From the NCBI GenBank assembly GCA_016765495.1, contig JAESPV010000035.1, forward strand, positions 1 through 51,728: 51,728 nucleotides of DNA. The letters run 5' to 3'. This DNA comes from Desulfocapsa sp. Its GTDB lineage: Bacteria > Desulfobacterota > Desulfobulbia > Desulfobulbales > Desulfocapsaceae. The stretch's first letter is position 1. Each line of letters starts with the position of its first letter. The notes beneath the pieces were generated by a model, which saw nothing but the letters and a program-made list of their open reading frames with translations, made no database searches and was not told the DNA's origin. Of the stretch, positions 10,868-19,191 are shown piece by piece. The position numbers and the translations under genes were made by a program.

Positions 10868-11677
10868 TTAGCCGCTAAACAAAGTATACAAAAGACCGGA
10901 TGACGCAAGAAGGAGGCAATAATACCCGAAATACTGCAATTTATTTCTACGAATTACATTCAAGAGCAGAGTAATGGCAAAATACCCTGCAATTGCCGAA
11001 GCAACTGTTCCGGCTCCTATGACAAACAGGCTATTGAGCTCAGGCGGGTTATCCAACAGATCTTTTGATTGCAGGACTACGGCACCAAGGATAGCAGGAA
11101 TGGACATAATAAATGAAAACCTGGCGACGGTTTCACGGTTAACACCCAAAAGCATTCCTGTGAAAATAGTTGACCCGGAACGCGAAAGGCCCGGAAAAAT
11201 TGCCATTGCCTGTGCGCATCCAATCAACAGTGCCCGGGGACAATTCAACTTCACGTTCCTTTCCCTGAGATATGGCGTCACCGTCATAATTACTCCGGTT
11301 AAAAACAACATACAATAGACCAACAGGACATTAGCGAAGAGTCCTTCAACGGAATCCTTCAAAAACAGCCCGACTCCAACTGCTGGTAGGGTCGCCACAA
11401 CAATATAGATATCCCAGAGAAAATAATGTTTCAAATCGTCATCAGCTCGACCACGCATCACAGCAAACGGAGCTGCCAGCATGGCGGCTAACTCTTTGCG
11501 AAAAACAATGCAGACCGAAACAAGAGTACCAAAGTGGACAAAAACATCAAAAGCCAGCCCTTGTTCCTGAAAATTGAGCAGTTCAGAACCAAGCACAAGA
11601 TGCCCTGAGCTGGAAACCGGGAGAAACTCAGTCAAGCCCTGTAGTGCCCCCAATATTATTGCCTTGATTAATTCCAA
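10868..11677 (-). CDS. uppP: Undecaprenyl-diphosphate phosphatase
   Basis: Integral membrane phosphatase that recycles undecaprenyl diphosphate for peptidoglycan and surface polysaccharide synthesis. The family motifs LQGLTEFLPVSSSGHL (residues ~14-29) and PGLSRSGSTI are intact. 269 residues with about eight membrane segments is normal for BacA/UppP. It is the first gene of the minus-strand run that continues to ligA. The stretch upstream (11678-11833) shows no other gene. Confidence 0.96.
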   Translation of the reverse strand: MELIKAIILGALQGLTEFLPVSSSGHLVLGSELLNFQEQGLAFDVFVHFGTLVSVCIVFRKELAAMLAAPFAVMRGRADDDLKHYFLWDIYIVVATLPAVGVGLFLKDSVEGLFANVLLVYCMLFLTGVIMTVTPYLRERNVKLNCPRALLIGCAQAMAIFPGLSRSGSTIFTGMLLGVNRETVARFSFIMSIPAILGAVVLQSKDLLDNPPELNSLFVIGAGTVASAIAGYFAITLLLNVIRRNKLQYFGYYCLLLASSGLLYTLFSG

Positions 11678-11825
11678 AACCTCACCTCAGAAAAACAAAT
11701 TACTTTCCAGTAAAACCAGATTTAGTCCAAGCTGTATAATTACGCTATCGTTTCGCTCTGTAGCAGCATCATTTAAGGTGCAACGATTGAATAACGCTGT
11801 AACACCCGGGACAAATCTGAGAGAA

Positions 11826-11876
11826 TAAAAAAAAGGCCGATTGACATATGCTGTAAACCAGCAATCAATCGGCCTC
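11826..11876 (-). terminator. Intrinsic terminator of the small exported protein gene
   Basis: AGGCCGATTGA (11834-11844) pairs with TCAATCGGCCT (11865-11875). On the minus strand the stem is followed by a run of T (A-run at 11827-11834 on plus). It lies about 33 bases after the stop of the gene at 11909-12112. Confidence 0.85.
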
Positions 11877-11908
11877 AATAAACTAACTAAAAAAACGGGT
11901 TATGTCAA

Positions 11909-12112
11909 TTAGCAACCCTCGATGGCAGCACCACCTTTTGGAGGGCTAACTTTTACTTTATCACCCGCTTTAAGCTTATCAGCTTTTTTGCAGGTCATGG
12001 TTACTTTGTCGCCTTCAACAGAATCAACGGTGCACTTAAGTTTAGCTGCAACAGCTACAGTGCTTACTGCGAACATCAGAACCAGAACTACAGATACGAT
12101 ACCTTTCTTCAT
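11909..12112 (-). CDS. Small exported protein, unknown function
   Basis: 67 residues: a clear Sec signal peptide (MKKGIVSVVLVLMFAVSTVAVAA), then a mature part of about 44 residues with three cysteines and a lysine/valine-rich pattern (LKCTVDSVEGDKVTMTC, AGDKVKVSPP). The spacing suggests a small beta-barrel (SH3- or OB-like) protein, which is inference. It has a strong RBS (GAGGAG), its own terminator and a possible operator palindrome upstream, so it is a monocistronic unit, possibly well expressed. No family is recognised. Confidence 0.85.
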   Translation of the reverse strand: MKKGIVSVVLVLMFAVSTVAVAAKLKCTVDSVEGDKVTMTCKKADKLKAGDKVKVSPPKGGAAIEGC

Positions 12113-12143
12113 TGTATTCTCCTCAATTACAGGGTTTTATTCT

Positions 12144-12158
12144 CTGGAACAACTCCAG
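12144..12158. promoter_or_regulatory. Short inverted repeat in leader of the small exported gene
   Basis: CTGGA and TCCAG flank a 5-base centre (12144-12158), with TCTGGA/TCCAGA extending one further pair, about 35 bases upstream of the start codon at 12112. It may be an operator or leader hairpin. Confidence 0.25.
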
Positions 12159-12229
12159 AATATTAGTACCTTAGCAAAATACTTCTCGGAGTCTGCGCTT
12201 GCCTGTCTTTTCAAAGAAAATAGTTTGAC

Positions 12230-12270
12230 AAGGTACTTATACCGGCTTACTTACTGTTCGCCAGTGTTCA
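12230..12270 (+). repeat. Mosaic intergenic repeat, copy E (module M1)
   Basis: AAGGTACTTATACCGGCTTAC is followed by TTACTGTTCGCCAGTGTTC. It matches the inverted sequence at 25801-25845 (AAGGTACTTACACCGG..., TGTTCAACGCCGGTGTT) with a 4-base duplication (TTAC) and a 3-base gap. It lies between the tlpA-like gene and the small exported protein gene. Confidence 0.4.
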
Positions 12271-12342
12271 ATCTTAATTCAGAAAAAACAGTATAAAATC
12301 CAACAGTAGAGTTGTCAACACTTATCGTTTAAAAAATGAGCG

Positions 12343-12846
12343 CTAATTCATTATCTTTTTGATGTCACCCTCAAGTATCACACGGGATACATAGCCTGGA
12401 TACTTTTTTACTACAGTCCCACTACTGTTAATCAAAAATGAGGTGGGAATACCGACGACACCACCAAAACTTCTCGCAGTGAATTTGTCTGCCATAAGCA
12501 CCGGATAATTAATTGACCGCCTTTCAACCAGTCTCTTAACCGTTTTGGAGCCACTCTCATCAACGGAAAGCGCAATCACTGAAAAGCCTTTCTTTGCATA
12601 CTTTTTCTGTAGTTTGATTAAATCCGGTATTTCCTGTATACAAGGAGGACACCAAGTTGCAAAAAATGTTACCAGAAGGGTTTTTCCCGTAAAACTCTTA
12701 CTGTCTACCCTGTCTCCGGTTACAACATCACGAAGCAAAAAAGAAGGCATTTTTGATGCAGACATAGCAGGTTGTGCGAATATCATTAAAACAAGAAAAC
12801 CTGCCAGAAGCAGACTAAAGCTGCCAGAACACCTGATTTGTTTCAT
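12343..12846 (-). CDS. TlpA/ResA-like periplasmic thioredoxin
   Basis: A 167-residue thiol-disulfide protein: signal peptide (MKQIRCSGSFSLLLAGFLVL...), then a TlpA-type fold with active site WCPPC and the cis-proline region GVVGIPTSFLI. The fold is preceded by FFATWCPPC, as in redoxin-family proteins, and probably reduces periplasmic disulfides or apocytochromes. The start is taken at the ATG at 12846, with AGAGGA upstream; a longer reading frame to 12921 would add unneeded residues. It is flanked by mosaic repeat copies on both sides. A link to ccsA (cytochrome c assembly) is plausible but not adjacent. Confidence 0.9.
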   Translation of the reverse strand: MKQIRCSGSFSLLLAGFLVLMIFAQPAMSASKMPSFLLRDVVTGDRVDSKSFTGKTLLVTFFATWCPPCIQEIPDLIKLQKKYAKKGFSVIALSVDESGSKTVKRLVERRSINYPVLMADKFTARSFGGVVGIPTSFLINSSGTVVKKYPGYVSRVILEGDIKKIMN

Positions 12847-13257
12847 TAATAAATCCTCTTTAAACGTTGACCAGCAAAGGCTATCAGACTTAATATGTAC
12901 ATGTGCAGGAAAAGCAAACATTCTGTGGGGATTTTTCGTATATCAGTTGCCTGTTATCAGTTTCTGAATACTGATAACTTCTGCCCGTAAGGCATCATGC
13001 ACTTAAGTGAAAGTATTCAATCTTCAGAGAAAGTCAACCTATTAAGGTTGATTCTCCCTGGGTGATAATTTAATCCTTTTCCTTTTTTTACACTTCAGCA
13101 CCAATCTATACTACAGAAATTTAATGATTTTCTTCGACAACACAATTTATTATGGAGAAATGCTGTCTCGAAAAACAATCTATGTTAGAGTAACTCGACT
13201 TTACTATTGGTACACCTGATGGTGCCATCCACTTTCCATAAATACATATAAATCATC
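12847..13257. other. Intergenic region between tlpA-like and surA-like genes
   Basis: Divergent spacer of 411 bases. It contains mosaic repeat copy C (12916-13000) and AT-rich sequence that should hold promoters for both flanking genes. No convincing -10/-35 pair or RBS for the surA-like ATG at 13258 could be fixed, and no small gene is seen. Confidence 0.45.
12916..13000 (+). repeat. Mosaic intergenic repeat, copy C (modules M2-M3)
   Basis: CAAACATTCTGTGGGGATTT begins a diverged M2 (27 of 37 positions match copy A by eye). It is followed by the hairpin GTTATCAGT (12953-12961)/ACTGATAAC (12970-12978) and CTTCTGCCCGTAAGGCATCA (12978-12997, M3), which matches the inverted sequence at 25690-25712. 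Confidence 0.5.
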
Positions 13258-14271
13258 ATGAACAACTTTTTTTCCATGCGCCCCTGGCCACTTTTCCTCA
13301 TTTTTATTTGCAGTACTTTTCTGCCACAGTTTTCTCTCGCTGCCCACCTGGTTGATCGGGTCGTTGCAGTCGTAAATGATGACGTTATCACCATGTCAGA
13401 AGTAAATGAGGAAGGAGAAGGCTACTTCAAAAAAATCAAAAATCAGGCGCCCCCGTCACAAGTCGAAGACGCCTTGAGTCGTGCCCGTGAAGAAATACTC
13501 GGAAACCTGATAGATAAAAAGCTCATTGCCCAGGAGGCTGCAAAAAACGGTATCAGTGTATCCCCTGATGAATTACAAGCTGCAATGCGGCGGATGCTTG
13601 AGAATAATCGTATCACCAAAGAGACGCTGCTGGTTCAATTAGAAAAAACAGGCATGGATTTCGACAGCTATCTTGACAACCTGCGAAATCAAATCCTGCA
13701 AAGCAAACTTGTCAATTACGAAATTCGCTCTAAAATCATCATTACCGATAATATGATCCTTGACTATTACGACGCAAACTATACTAAACATATAAGCGGT
13801 GGAGGATACTATATTATGCAGATGGGTTTTGTCTGGGGAAAATCTGGCCAGCAAGGGTCTGCTCCCAATCAATACGCAGATAAGATGGGCGCAAAAAAAC
13901 GAGCCGAACGGGTTCATGCACTCGTCAGTAATGGCCAGGATTTCAGGATACTCGCCCAGAAATTTTCAGACTTACCGTCCGCATCTGACGGTGGTGACCT
14001 TGGTGTGTTCCAGGAAGATGAAATGGCTCCTTATATGCGTGATGCTATCCTGAAACTTGAACCGGGGGCAATCAGTGAAATAGTTGAAACCCCATCCGGA
14101 TACCAGTTTTTTAAACTTCTCTCCAGTAAAGATGGTCAGATTGTTGTCCAGGCATCCTTTGCCTCAGTAAAAGAAGAGATAAGAAACAAGCTTTATGATG
14201 AGCAGCTCAAGGGGCAGTTTAGCGAATGGGTTAAAAATATAAAGAAAACAGCATACATTAAAAGGCTGTAA
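13258..14271 (+). CDS. SurA-like periplasmic chaperone/peptidyl-prolyl isomerase
   Basis: 337 residues: signal peptide (cleavage after FSLAA, residue ~29), a SurA N-terminal chaperone domain (starting VDRVVAVVNDDVIT) and a single parvulin (PpiC) domain, residues ~180-290, containing GGDLGVFQEDEM. E. coli SurA (428 residues) has two parvulin domains, so this is the one-domain form common in Deltaproteobacteria. It would assist outer-membrane protein folding. It is followed 10 bases later by the rodZ-like gene. Confidence 0.88.
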   Translation: MNNFFSMRPWPLFLIFICSTFLPQFSLAAHLVDRVVAVVNDDVITMSEVNEEGEGYFKKIKNQAPPSQVEDALSRAREEILGNLIDKKLIAQEAAKNGISVSPDELQAAMRRMLENNRITKETLLVQLEKTGMDFDSYLDNLRNQILQSKLVNYEIRSKIIITDNMILDYYDANYTKHISGGGYYIMQMGFVWGKSGQQGSAPNQYADKMGAKKRAERVHALVSNGQDFRILAQKFSDLPSASDGGDLGVFQEDEMAPYMRDAILKLEPGAISEIVETPSGYQFFKLLSSKDGQIVVQASFASVKEEIRNKLYDEQLKGQFSEWVKNIKKTAYIKRL

Positions 14272-14281
14272 GGTGATTAGC

Positions 14282-15115
14282 ATGCCTCAAGAAGACGCTC
14301 AAGACAAGATACAGACACTCGGTGCTTTCCTCCGCGACCACCGGGAGCAAAAAGGTGTATCGCTTACAGATGTGTCACAGGAAACACGAATTTCCCTGCC
14401 GGTACTTACAGCCATTGAAGAAGACGCCTATGAACGTATGCCGGCCATGGCGTTTTGCCGTGGTTTTTACTCTCTCTATGCCGATTATCTTGAGCTTGAT
14501 ACGGCAAGCATTCTTGAGCGATACAATGAAAACATGGCCCAGGAGGTGGCGTCCAAGGAACCGGCAAGACCTCCCCTGAAAAAAAGTAAAACGTTCAGTA
14601 ACTACGCAGAGCCGTCATCCATCTCGCCTGCCACCGGGAAAAGTGTGTTTCTCATGCTCTGCTTCATCGTCATCATCGGAGCATCCTTTATCTTCAATTG
14701 GAATCCAATAGATTATATCAGCGATAAACGTACCGCTGAATCACAAGCTCCCGTACAGCAAGATCAAATGCCTGTTGACTCACAATTGCAGGAAGAAAAC
14801 TCTGCAACAGAAAATAAAGCAGCCGACCAATCGACAGAAAGAACTCGAATAGAACAGGCAACAATGGCACCCTACAAACTGGAAATAGACTTTCAGAGTA
14901 ACGGTATCCTCAAAGTCACTCTGGATGATGGCTTTACCCTTGATAAACATTTCACAGCTGGTAGCAGCCTGCAATACCAGGTAAAAAAGAAGATCATCCT
15001 TGATATGCCAGCAACCATTGAAGGAAATATCCGTCTCAACGGAATCGAAATTCCACTGCCAAAAGTACAAAATGGACGACGAAAAGTATCACTCCCGGAA
15101 GATCTTCTTGATTGA
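14282..15115 (+). CDS. RodZ-like membrane-anchored helix-turn-helix protein
   Basis: 277 residues: N-terminal cytoplasmic HTH_25 domain (LGAFLRDHREQKGVSLTDVS...), one membrane segment (VFLMLCFIVIIGASFIF, about residue 123-140), a Gln/Glu-rich linker and a C-terminal DUF4115 beta domain (DFQSNGILKVTLDDGFTL). This is the RodZ architecture that links MreB to the cell-shape machinery. The start is taken at ATG 14282 with AAGGTG upstream; an in-frame GTG at 14273 would add three residues. It is co-directional with surA-like and recO. Confidence 0.85.
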   Translation: MPQEDAQDKIQTLGAFLRDHREQKGVSLTDVSQETRISLPVLTAIEEDAYERMPAMAFCRGFYSLYADYLELDTASILERYNENMAQEVASKEPARPPLKKSKTFSNYAEPSSISPATGKSVFLMLCFIVIIGASFIFNWNPIDYISDKRTAESQAPVQQDQMPVDSQLQEENSATENKAADQSTERTRIEQATMAPYKLEIDFQSNGILKVTLDDGFTLDKHFTAGSSLQYQVKKKIILDMPATIEGNIRLNGIEIPLPKVQNGRRKVSLPEDLLD

Positions 15116-15136
15116 AAAAAACCAAATTTCTAAAAG

Positions 15137-15901
15137 GTGAGCAGCAAAAAACAAGTTGAGTCGGCAGCAATTGTCCTCGACTGTCGCGACCACGGAGAAT
15201 CGGATCTGATTGTCACGTTCTTTTGCCAAAGCTACGGCAGACTGACAGGCATTGCAAAAGGAGCCAAACGCAGTAAAAAACGTTTCGTCAATAAGCTGGA
15301 AATTTTCAGTTCCCTGCGTATCCTTCACACCATTCCACAAAACGACCGCTTGGCTTTTATTGCAGAAGCTGATCTTCTGGATGGCTACCTCGCACTCCGC
15401 AAGAATATCATCTGTTACACCACGGCTAGTGTCATACGTGAACTTATTCTTTTAACCACAAAAGAAGTTGAAGGTGACGAAAAGCTCTACCCTCTCCTTG
15501 TCTATTCCTATAACAGCTTGAACAGTAATCAGCCCCCTCTACAGACCCTTATCCTTTTCCTCATCCGGCTTTATGCCATCATCGGGTATAGTCCACAACT
15601 GGCAAACTGTCTGCAATGCGGCCAGGAAGTACGACCAAATAGAAACTACCGCTTCCACACAAGTGCCGGTGGTATATGCTGTAGTAATTGCTCTGCAAAA
15701 GGGACAGCAACGAGCGTTAAACTCTCCCAGGGTACTTTAAAATCTCTGACAGTTGCCCTGAACCAGCCACTGAACCGTCTTCATCGACTCCAGTTGTCAA
15801 CAACCAGTCAACGGGAAGCTCTATCCTTCCTGCACGCCTATGGTCGGCAACTTTTTCAGCGTGAGATAGTTTCCTGGGCATTTCTCGAAAAAATAGAGTA
15901 G
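15137..15901 (+). CDS. recO: DNA repair protein RecO
   Basis: Mediates RecA loading and strand annealing in the RecFOR pathway. The N-terminal OB fold (ESAAIVLDCRDHGESDLIVTFF, GRLTGIAKGAKRSKKRF) is followed by a helical domain with a four-cysteine zinc site (CLQCGQ...CCSNC). The 254 residues match the family. A GTG start at 15137 is chosen because it gives the full OB fold; the RBS is weak. It converges with the biotin-ligase-like gene. Confidence 0.93.
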   Translation: MSSKKQVESAAIVLDCRDHGESDLIVTFFCQSYGRLTGIAKGAKRSKKRFVNKLEIFSSLRILHTIPQNDRLAFIAEADLLDGYLALRKNIICYTTASVIRELILLTTKEVEGDEKLYPLLVYSYNSLNSNQPPLQTLILFLIRLYAIIGYSPQLANCLQCGQEVRPNRNYRFHTSAGGICCSNCSAKGTATSVKLSQGTLKSLTVALNQPLNRLHRLQLSTTSQREALSFLHAYGRQLFQREIVSWAFLEKIE

Positions 15902-15943
15902 AAGTTTCTGCTGTCTCGCCGTTAATACTCTTTTGTATTATTA

Positions 15944-16879
15944 TCAGTACTCCTCACAATAGCGAATCTCCCCGCTGTGTTCCACGCTGCTTGCACCATC
16001 ATCATGTTTCAAGATCAGGCCTCCGTCTACTGCAAGATCACTGGCAATTGCCTGATACTGAGGATTCTCCATGACATTATAACCAAACTGCACCCGTTTG
16101 CCCAATGTGTCAGATAGTTCTTTCCAGCGTTGAATAATCGGATGATCATCCAGGTATTCATCTCCAGCGCCACGAGCCAGCCACTGTTCCTCCTCGTACA
16201 AAAGAAGTCCTAAATAATAACGAAGTTTTGCCAGAAAGGAGAGGGCAAAGGACGAAAGCTCAATCGGGCGATTTAAAACCTGGGACAAAGAAACAGCTAT
16301 TCCTCGGAGTTCAGGAGGAAAGGACTCATTATTGATATTCAAACCAAAGCCAAGAAGGTGGTAATTTTCCTTATAAACCGGGCTGCAAAATCCTTCAATT
16401 AGAAACCCGGCTTGCTTTTTCCCTTCCAGCAGCACATCATTCACCCAGCGGATGGCGGCCATGGATGCCCCTTCCTGATGTAACGCTTCACAACAGGCGA
16501 TGCCGGGAATCAATGGCAGGAAATTTCTAAATTGGGGAAGAAAGGTATCGGCAACAAGAAGACAGCCCCATAATCCACCGGGAGGAGCATGCCAAGTACG
16601 ACTGAAACGGCCTTTTGAAAGGGAGAGGGTCGAGGCAACAATCAGGCTGCCATTGGCTACAGACCTGCCTGATTTTTCACATGTACGGATATAATCCCGC
16701 ACCGTGTCCATGGCGCGAACAAGCGAGGGATACACTCGAATGACAGAGCCAGCAAATGCCCCATAGCGAAAGATTGTTTCACTGTCCAGCGCACTTTCTT
16801 TCCTGCGCCAGGGAAGTTCAACAGTTGCGACATAATCGTCAAGAATTGAAGGAATAAGAAGACTTAGATTATTATTCAC
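15944..16879 (-). CDS. Biotin protein ligase-like protein (BPL/LplA/LipB fold)
   Basis: 311 residues with a recognisable BPL catalytic core: SLSKGRFSRTWHAPPGGLW where BirA has the GRGRxGRxW loop, RWVNDVLLEGKKQAGFLIEG (the biotin-binding KWPNDI-like segment) and GFGLNINNESFP. The N-terminus has no DNA-binding HTH, so it is not a BirA-type repressor. The adenylate-binding loop is altered (KGRFSR), but an Arg is retained. The neighbour 57 bases upstream encodes a biotin-carrier-like protein, its obvious candidate substrate. Lipoyl transfer cannot be ruled out. Confidence 0.8.
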   Translation of the reverse strand: MNNNLSLLIPSILDDYVATVELPWRRKESALDSETIFRYGAFAGSVIRVYPSLVRAMDTVRDYIRTCEKSGRSVANGSLIVASTLSLSKGRFSRTWHAPPGGLWGCLLVADTFLPQFRNFLPLIPGIACCEALHQEGASMAAIRWVNDVLLEGKKQAGFLIEGFCSPVYKENYHLLGFGLNINNESFPPELRGIAVSLSQVLNRPIELSSFALSFLAKLRYYLGLLLYEEEQWLARGAGDEYLDDHPIIQRWKELSDTLGKRVQFGYNVMENPQYQAIASDLAVDGGLILKHDDGASSVEHSGEIRYCEEY

Positions 16880-16936
16880 ACCATGTAACCGTTAACCGGA
16901 GTCACAGATTTCCAGTAGACCAGGAACTGTAAGCGT

Positions 16937-17593
16937 TTAATCGTTTTGATCCCACTCAGCCTTAACTTTATTGATAATCTTTTGAATAATCGGTAACTTA
17001 TCAGAAGGACAAACGCCTATCAAAGGAGCGCCCCGATCCACCGAAACGCCAGGCTTAAAATAGACAGAATGAATCACACCCTGCTCACCACTATAATACA
17101 CCGGGGTATCCCGCTTCATAAGAGACATAATAATAATCTCATCTCCGGGTTTAACTGAAACTTCACGGGCACCCTTTTTATCTACTCGTGACTGCACGTC
17201 CGGTGAGAAAAAATATTTTGCCCGTTCAGGAGCTGGAAAGATATAAAGAACTTCCTTTAGAATGAATTCTATGATTTCTTTTTTCTTCAGGGGATGGCGA
17301 ATGGTCATCAACTTCTCACCAGCTTCAACAAACTTCCCTTCAAACTCAGCACAGAGAACCGAAACCACGCCATTGGTCGTGGCCGTGACTTTTTTGGGAT
17401 TTTTCTCTCTTGTGATCTCAAACAGTGCCGTTCCAGGAATGTGCTTCCACTCACCACTAACGGCATCCACATCATCACCCTCTTTTACAAGAAAATGTAT
17501 CTTACCGGTATGGCTTGCGTAAATATCCACATACTCATACGGATCCGAGTGATACTTCCCAAGAATTTCGTCAAAATCTATTTCGTCAGACAT
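16937..17593 (-). CDS. Biotin/lipoyl-carrier-like protein with altered attachment motif
   Basis: 218 residues, acidic, apparently cytoplasmic. Two barrel-sandwich-like segments are seen: residues ~18-105 (IYASHTGKIHFLVKEGDDV...TNGVVSVLCAEFEGKFVEAG) and ~145-200, where MSLMKRDTPVYYSGEQGVIH and FKPGVSVDRGAPLIGV match the BCCP pattern EAMKM...G.V..I....G..V..G..L. Lys in SLMKRD aligns with the biotinyl lysine, but the canonical AMKM is SLMKR. It may be a modified carrier or a degenerate one; no carboxylase subunit is encoded nearby. Confidence 0.65.
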   Translation of the reverse strand: MSDEIDFDEILGKYHSDPYEYVDIYASHTGKIHFLVKEGDDVDAVSGEWKHIPGTALFEITREKNPKKVTATTNGVVSVLCAEFEGKFVEAGEKLMTIRHPLKKKEIIEFILKEVLYIFPAPERAKYFFSPDVQSRVDKKGAREVSVKPGDEIIIMSLMKRDTPVYYSGEQGVIHSVYFKPGVSVDRGAPLIGVCPSDKLPIIQKIINKVKAEWDQND

Positions 17594-17658
17594 CGTTATA
17601 TATATTTTTTAAATGTAAGTATTCAGATACGGAGCCAGCTTACAAAACGAATCGTTTC

Positions 17659-18189
17659 TCAATGCTGACTGCCATGCACAGGGGCGGCATGTTCAGTATT
17701 ACTGTTCCCATGTCCGGCTGCATCATCAGAATGCGCTTTAATCCTGGGAGCACTGGCAATCTGCATATCCACAATTTTACAATCGGAACGAACGATACTA
17801 TTGCTGATAAACTTTTTATCGACAAAAGTGAAATCCCCGGTATTCTGAGATTGTACCGTATCAAAGACAACCCACTTATTACGTCCCTGTTCATTACCTG
17901 CGGCATCAAAAAGAGTACAAAGGATCGCCACATTTTTTATATCATGTGTCCCTGTGTTTGCAATGGAAAAAGAAGCATCCACCATATGATCTTTCTTGGA
18001 AACGTTCACGGAGGCGTTTACAAGAGCAACAGAATGCAACAACTCTTCAGCAGATTCCGACACCGTGATTTCAGGCAGTAAAACACCTGCAATACCCGTT
18101 GATGAAGCATTGAATTTTGACACAGCAAAAGCTAAAAGACCAACAACAACTGTGCTCAGTCCAACATTTGCCCAAAACTTTCCATCCAT
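17659..18189 (-). CDS. Membrane-anchored exported protein, unknown function
   Basis: 176 residues: one N-terminal membrane segment (ANVGLSTVVVGLLAFAVS), then an exported domain with an Ig-like pattern (VDASFSIANTGTHDIKNVAILCTLFDAAGN), as in DUF2393/FxLYD-type proteins, and a His-rich tail. The start is the ATG at 18189 with GGGGAG upstream; the longer frame to 18270 adds an unsupported leader. It lies 65 bases before the carrier-like gene on the same strand and could be the first gene of that unit. No exact family assigned. Confidence 0.75.
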   Translation of the reverse strand: MDGKFWANVGLSTVVVGLLAFAVSKFNASSTGIAGVLLPEITVSESAEELLHSVALVNASVNVSKKDHMVDASFSIANTGTHDIKNVAILCTLFDAAGNEQGRNKWVVFDTVQSQNTGDFTFVDKKFISNSIVRSDCKIVDMQIASAPRIKAHSDDAAGHGNSNTEHAAPVHGSQH

Positions 18190-18430
18190 AACCGTCTCCC
18201 CCCTTGAACCAAAACAATATTTCAGCTGGCCAGACAAATAGATCAAGTCTAGCCAAGCATTATGTGACAATACAAAGTTGAATCTTTAGTTTATACTGAT
18301 ATAATTCAGTGTTGGCAAGCCTATTCGTATGAAAAACTGAGCCACTTTAGCCTTCCACAGCACGCCAGACAGTGGTATACATGGCGCCTAAATTACAAAT
18401 TGCTTCTCAATTACAAAACCATAAACCGCT

Positions 18431-19177
18431 ATGCAAAAAAAGCAGAACAACAGAGATTCTCTTTTTGATGTGGAACAAATAAGTGAAGATTTTATCTTTA
18501 ACGAACGAGTCGCACAGGTCTTTGATGACATGCTTGACCGCTCCATCCCTTTTTACCGGGAAGTTATCCATTCCATTGCACGTATTTTAGATACCACTCT
18601 TGAAGACAACAGCCAGATTGTTGACCTTGGTTGCGCCACCGGAACTACTCTTTTACAGCTAAGCAGTCTCCTCGAAAAAAGAGATTTTCAATACACAGGC
18701 ATTGATAATTCATCCGCCATGCTTGACAAGGCACAACTGAAGGCTGAACTTTTCTCAAAACAGGAGTGTCTCAAGTTTATCCAGGGAGATATTATGAACA
18801 TGGAGCAACCCTGCGCCTCAGCTTTTATCCTCAATTACACCCTCCAGTTCATCCGCCCCATTAATCGAGAGAAATTATTAAAACAAATATATACAAATCT
18901 TGCCCCTGACGGCATCTGTATCCTCAGTGAGAAAATCATCTCCCATCACCCCAACCTGAACAGAAAATATATAGACATGTATCACACCTTCAAAAAGGAA
19001 AGGGGCTACTCCGAACTTGAAATTGCAAAAAAACGGGAAGCACTGGAAAACATTCTGATCCCCTGCTCTCTGGAAGAAAACAAAGCCATGCTGCAGTCTG
19101 CCGGTTTTGTCGAAGTTGAACCATTTTTTCAATGGTTCAACTTCGTTTCTTTTATTGCTGTCAAACCACTCACCTGA
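18431..19177 (+). CDS. cmoA: Carboxy-S-adenosyl-L-methionine synthase CmoA
   Basis: Makes carboxy-SAM from SAM and prephenate for the wobble base cmo5U34 of tRNAs. A class I methyltransferase fold with motif I IVDLGCATGTTLLQL; the N-terminal FNERVAQVFDDMLDRSIPFY is characteristic of CmoA. The 248 residues match the E. coli length (247). cmoB follows immediately, confirming the role. No strong RBS is visible before the ATG. Confidence 0.96.
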   Translation: MQKKQNNRDSLFDVEQISEDFIFNERVAQVFDDMLDRSIPFYREVIHSIARILDTTLEDNSQIVDLGCATGTTLLQLSSLLEKRDFQYTGIDNSSAMLDKAQLKAELFSKQECLKFIQGDIMNMEQPCASAFILNYTLQFIRPINREKLLKQIYTNLAPDGICILSEKIISHHPNLNRKYIDMYHTFKKERGYSELEIAKKREALENILIPCSLEENKAMLQSAGFVEVEPFFQWFNFVSFIAVKPLT

Positions 19178-19191
19178 AAAACAGAGCCATT

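Noticed and set aside
11687..11878. 63-residue minus-strand frame upstream of uppP
   Set aside because: It overlaps the terminator hairpin at 11834-11875 and has no supported start or family.
12846..12921. N-terminal extension of the TlpA-like protein to 12921
   Set aside because: It would push the signal peptide into the chain; the ATG at 12846 has an RBS and gives a normal signal sequence. The extra part overlaps repeat copy C.
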